This document shows positions 61,792-64,000 of a stretch of DNA of 64,000 nt, piece after piece. This DNA comes from Promineifilum sp. (lineage in GTDB: Bacteria > Chloroflexota > Anaerolineae > Promineifilales > Promineifilaceae), in NCBI GenBank assembly GCA_017983515.1, contig JAGOBF010000009.1:62001-126000 (forward strand), in the 5' to 3' direction. The position numbers were made by a program, and so were the translations under genes. Under the pieces are notes generated by a model, which searched no databases, had not been told where the DNA came from, and was given only the letters and a program-made list of their open reading frames with translations. Within the stretch, counting starts at the first letter, position 1. Each line of letters begins with the position of its first letter.

Positions 61792-63465
61792 CTACATCAC
61801 GTCCGGCGCACTCATACCCATCAGGTCTAGCACGCGGGCAAAGACGGCCTTGGCCGCCCGGTAGAAGCGCAGGCGGGCCAGGCGCACCGGCTCCGGCACC
61901 TCGCTGTGCAGCACGCGGCACTCCTCATAGGCCGGGTGGAACAGCGCCGCCAGGTCATAGGCAAAAAAGGACAGGCGGTGCGGCTCATAGGTCGTGGCGA
62001 TCATCTCCAGCACGTCGCCGAGTTCCAGCGCCTTGCGCAGGAAAGCCAGCTCCCGCTCATGGGTCAGCAGGCTTATATCCGCGTCTTTGTCGGCGTCCTC
62101 CGGCAGGCCGGCCTCGGCCCACTTGCGGAAGATGCCCGCGCAACGCACGTGGGCATTCTGGATGTAGTAGACCGGGTTCTTGTCCGACCGCTCGACGGCC
62201 AGATCGAGATCGAAATCGACCGGGCTATTGGCCGAGCGCGAGATCATGAAGTAGCGAATGGCGTCGGCGCCCACTTCGTCGACCAGCTCGTCGAGGGTGA
62301 CGAACAGGCCGCGGCGGGTGCTCATCTTGAACTGCTCGCCTCCACGCACCAGGTTGACGATCTGATGAAGCAGCGTATGCACGAAGTCGGAATCGTAGCC
62401 GAGGGCACGCACGCCCATCAGCACTTGCGGCGCGGTGGCGTGATGGTCGGGGCCGAAGATGTCGACGACCAGATCGAAGCCTCGCTGGGCCTTGTCCCAA
62501 TGATAGGCGATGTCGGGCAGGCGGTAGGTCGGCTCGCCGCCGGCCTTCACGACGACGCGATCCTTCTCGTCGCCGAAGTCCGTGGAGCGGAACCATTGCG
62601 CGCCGTCCTTCTCATAGATGTAGCCGTTCTCGCGCAAAGCTGCCAGCGTATGCTCGACAGCGCCGGACTCATAGAGGCTCTGCTCGCGGAAATAGACGTC
62701 GAAGAAGATGCCGATGCGGGCCAGCGTCGCCTTTTGTTGCTGCGAAATCCGGTCGCGAGCGTATTCGGCGAAGGTATCGGCCGGCATATCGACCAGCGCA
62801 TCGCCGTGCTCGGCGATGAGTTCCTTGGCCAGATCAATAATGTAATTGCCCTGGTAGTGCTCGTCCAGCAGTTTGGCCGCCTGCCCCAATTGTTGTAAAT
62901 AGCGAACCTTGACCGATTCTCCTAGCAAGGTGATCTGTCGCCCGGCGTCGTTGTAGTAGTACTCCAGCGTCACGTTGTAGCCGACAGCCTCGAGCACGCG
63001 ATGGAGCGTGTCCCCGATGACGCCGCCGCGCGTGCGGCCGAGCGTGATCGGGCCAGTGGGGTTGGCCGAGACACACTCCACCTGCGCCGATTGGCCGGTA
63101 TGACCGATCTCGGCGCGACCGAACTCGGTTTCTACGTCCAGGATACCGGCGGGCAATGTCTGTACCCATGTGTCGGACAGGCGAAAGTTGATGAACCCCG
63201 GCGGGACGATGTTACTTTCGGCCAGATAGTCGGGCAAGACCATGTGGCTGGCGATGGCCTCGGCGATCTTCAGCGGAGCCAGGCGGGCCGGACGAGCCAA
63301 CTGCAAGGCCACGGCCGTGGCGTAGTCGCCATGCGTGGCGTCGCGCGGGCGCTCCACGATCACGTCAGGTAACTCGAAGGAGGGCAAGGTTCCGGCCGTC
63401 TGGGCCGCGACGATGGCCGCGCGGACGGCCGCCGATAACTCATGATGATGAAGCATAGGCTTCAT
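61792..63465 (-). CDS. argS: arginyl-tRNA synthetase
   Basis: A protein of about 557 residues that charges tRNA-Arg. The N-terminal region (ERPRDATHGDYATAVALQLAR) is ArgRS-specific. The catalytic domain has QVECVSANPTGPITLGRTRGG, YYYNDAGRQ, DKAQRGFDLVVDIFGPDHHATAPQVLMG and a KMSTR loop (QFKMSTRRGLFVTLDELV, matching KMSKS). The C-terminal anticodon domain includes NPVYYIQNAHVRCAGIFRKWAEAG. The class I HIGH sequence is replaced by TLGR (residues 141-144). ATG 63465 is taken as the start; a TTG at 63501 would add 12 residues. Confidence 0.92.
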   Translation of the reverse strand: MKPMLHHHELSAAVRAAIVAAQTAGTLPSFELPDVIVERPRDATHGDYATAVALQLARPARLAPLKIAEAIASHMVLPDYLAESNIVPPGFINFRLSDTWVQTLPAGILDVETEFGRAEIGHTGQSAQVECVSANPTGPITLGRTRGGVIGDTLHRVLEAVGYNVTLEYYYNDAGRQITLLGESVKVRYLQQLGQAAKLLDEHYQGNYIIDLAKELIAEHGDALVDMPADTFAEYARDRISQQQKATLARIGIFFDVYFREQSLYESGAVEHTLAALRENGYIYEKDGAQWFRSTDFGDEKDRVVVKAGGEPTYRLPDIAYHWDKAQRGFDLVVDIFGPDHHATAPQVLMGVRALGYDSDFVHTLLHQIVNLVRGGEQFKMSTRRGLFVTLDELVDEVGADAIRYFMISRSANSPVDFDLDLAVERSDKNPVYYIQNAHVRCAGIFRKWAEAGLPEDADKDADISLLTHERELAFLRKALELGDVLEMIATTYEPHRLSFFAYDLAALFHPAYEECRVLHSEVPEPVRLARLRFYRAAKAVFARVLDLMGMSAPDVM

Positions 63466-63514
63466 TTTAACAGTTTGACTGCGGCCATGCGAGAGAAGCA
63501 ACGATCACGCGAGG

Positions 63515-63543
63515 TTGCGCCACCTTTTACGCTTTCGTATACT
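63515..63543 (+). promoter_or_regulatory. promoter of the last gene in the window
   Basis: TTGCGC (63515-63520), 17-base spacer, TATACT (63538-63543), reading rightwards into the gene at 63623 and divergent from argS. Confidence 0.55.
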
Positions 63544-63622
63544 CCTTACGAGGGTTGGCCGCCCATCGGCCACCGAACAGAACGGATTGGCAGGGAGACC
63601 AAACACGGCTGACAGAGAAAAT

Positions 63623-64000
63623 ATGGACGACAGCTGGCCGATTCCACTGCCACACGAGCAAGTCATTGCCGCGGGCGATCTGATAGCGATCGATGAAATG
63701 CACCCCGCAGCGGCAATTGACCGGGCCGCAGCTAGCGATAACGTTTCACCATTCGATGGCGCACCGTCGATGTTGCCGGCTCTCCGACCGGATGCAGAAG
63801 CATCGCCCACGGCCCCGGCCGACCCCGAATTCGACGCTTACATGACCGTCATCAAGTTGCTCATCGGCGGCACCATCGAGGGTGCGGCTGAGCTGAGCAA
63901 GCGCCTGGAAAGGTGGGAGTCCGAGTTGAGGGCGGCCGACGGCGCGCTGGAGGCGGGCCAGATCCACAGCGACGGTGATGCGGCGCGCTACCTGCTGGCC
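63623..64000 (+). CDS. unknown protein, 5' part (runs off window)
   Basis: 126 open codons from ATG 63623 to the window edge with no stop. An in-frame TTG at 63587 is an alternative start. The first 70 residues are acidic and Ala/Pro-rich (WPIPLPHEQVIAAGDLIAIDE...). Then comes a more conserved-looking helical part (EFDAYMTVIKLLIGGTIEGAAELSKRLERWESELR). No signal peptide. The promoter at 63515 and divergence from argS support a real gene. I do not recognise the family. Confidence 0.6.
   Translation, partial: MDDSWPIPLPHEQVIAAGDLIAIDEMHPAAAIDRAAASDNVSPFDGAPSMLPALRPDAEASPTAPADPEFDAYMTVIKLLIGGTIEGAAELSKRLERWESELRAADGALEAGQIHSDGDAARYLLA

Overview
The window is a 64 kb piece of a GC-rich (about 60-65% by eye) bacterial chromosome. 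Gene content points to Chloroflexota of the Anaerolineae/Ardenticatenia/Caldilineae sort. The pointers are paired CoA-dependent 2-oxoacid:ferredoxin oxidoreductases, a family of GT-C membrane glycosyltransferases with beta-sandwich tails, META and NBR1-type (four-tryptophan) Ig domains on secreted proteins, and a Rieske/cytochrome b/dihaem cytochrome c operon. This assignment is inferred from gene content; there is no 16S gene here. I see no transposase, prophage or CRISPR array. The only stable RNA found is a tRNA-Val(UAC).

Layout. (1) 1-10.4 kb, surface polysaccharide: a leftward operon (polyprenyl sugar transferase, Gfo/Idh oxidoreductase, hexapeptide acyltransferase, GT4 glycosyltransferase, sulfotransferase cut by the window edge) faces two rightward right-handed beta-helix proteins that share an unrecognised C-terminal domain and lack signal peptides. 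A second sulfotransferase follows. (2) 10.5-13.3 kb: a PLP aminotransferase, a Nudix-like protein and pdxS. (3) 13.5-21.7 kb: a FadR/GntR-type regulator, a CBS-pair protein and two complete KorAB sets, the first KorB carrying its own CBS pair. (4) 21.7-39.4 kb, envelope: a three-domain FKBP lipoprotein, four GT-C glycosyltransferases, a PQQ-type sugar dehydrogenase, an SDR, an MFS transporter and zinc-ribbon proteins. (5) 39.6-43 kb: the Rieske/cytochrome b/cytochrome c operon. (6) 43.1-46.8 kb: tRNA-Val, dcd, a META lipoprotein and a CBM96/DNRLRE-FN3 secreted protein. (7) 47.1-60.6 kb: an unbroken rightward run of anchored or secreted proteins. They are a membrane-anchored helix-hairpin-helix repeat protein, a FAS1 adhesin-like protein, a Gly-rich DUF937-like protein, MscL, a coiled-coil membrane protein, a triple-META protein and two paralogous orphan solute-binding proteins fused to four-tryptophan Ig domains. 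(8) 60.7-64 kb: corA, argS and the start of an unknown gene.

The candidates I find most novel are the run at 47-60.6 kb, especially the two substrate-binding/NBR1-Ig fusions with no permease; the shared C-terminal domain of the signal-less beta-helix pair; the KorB-CBS fusion beside a free CBS protein; and three sites where a conserved motif looks altered (ArgRS HIGH, cytochrome b PEWY, Nudix box). Several promoters with good -35/-10 spacing can be read directly, and some are overlapped by perfect inverted repeats.
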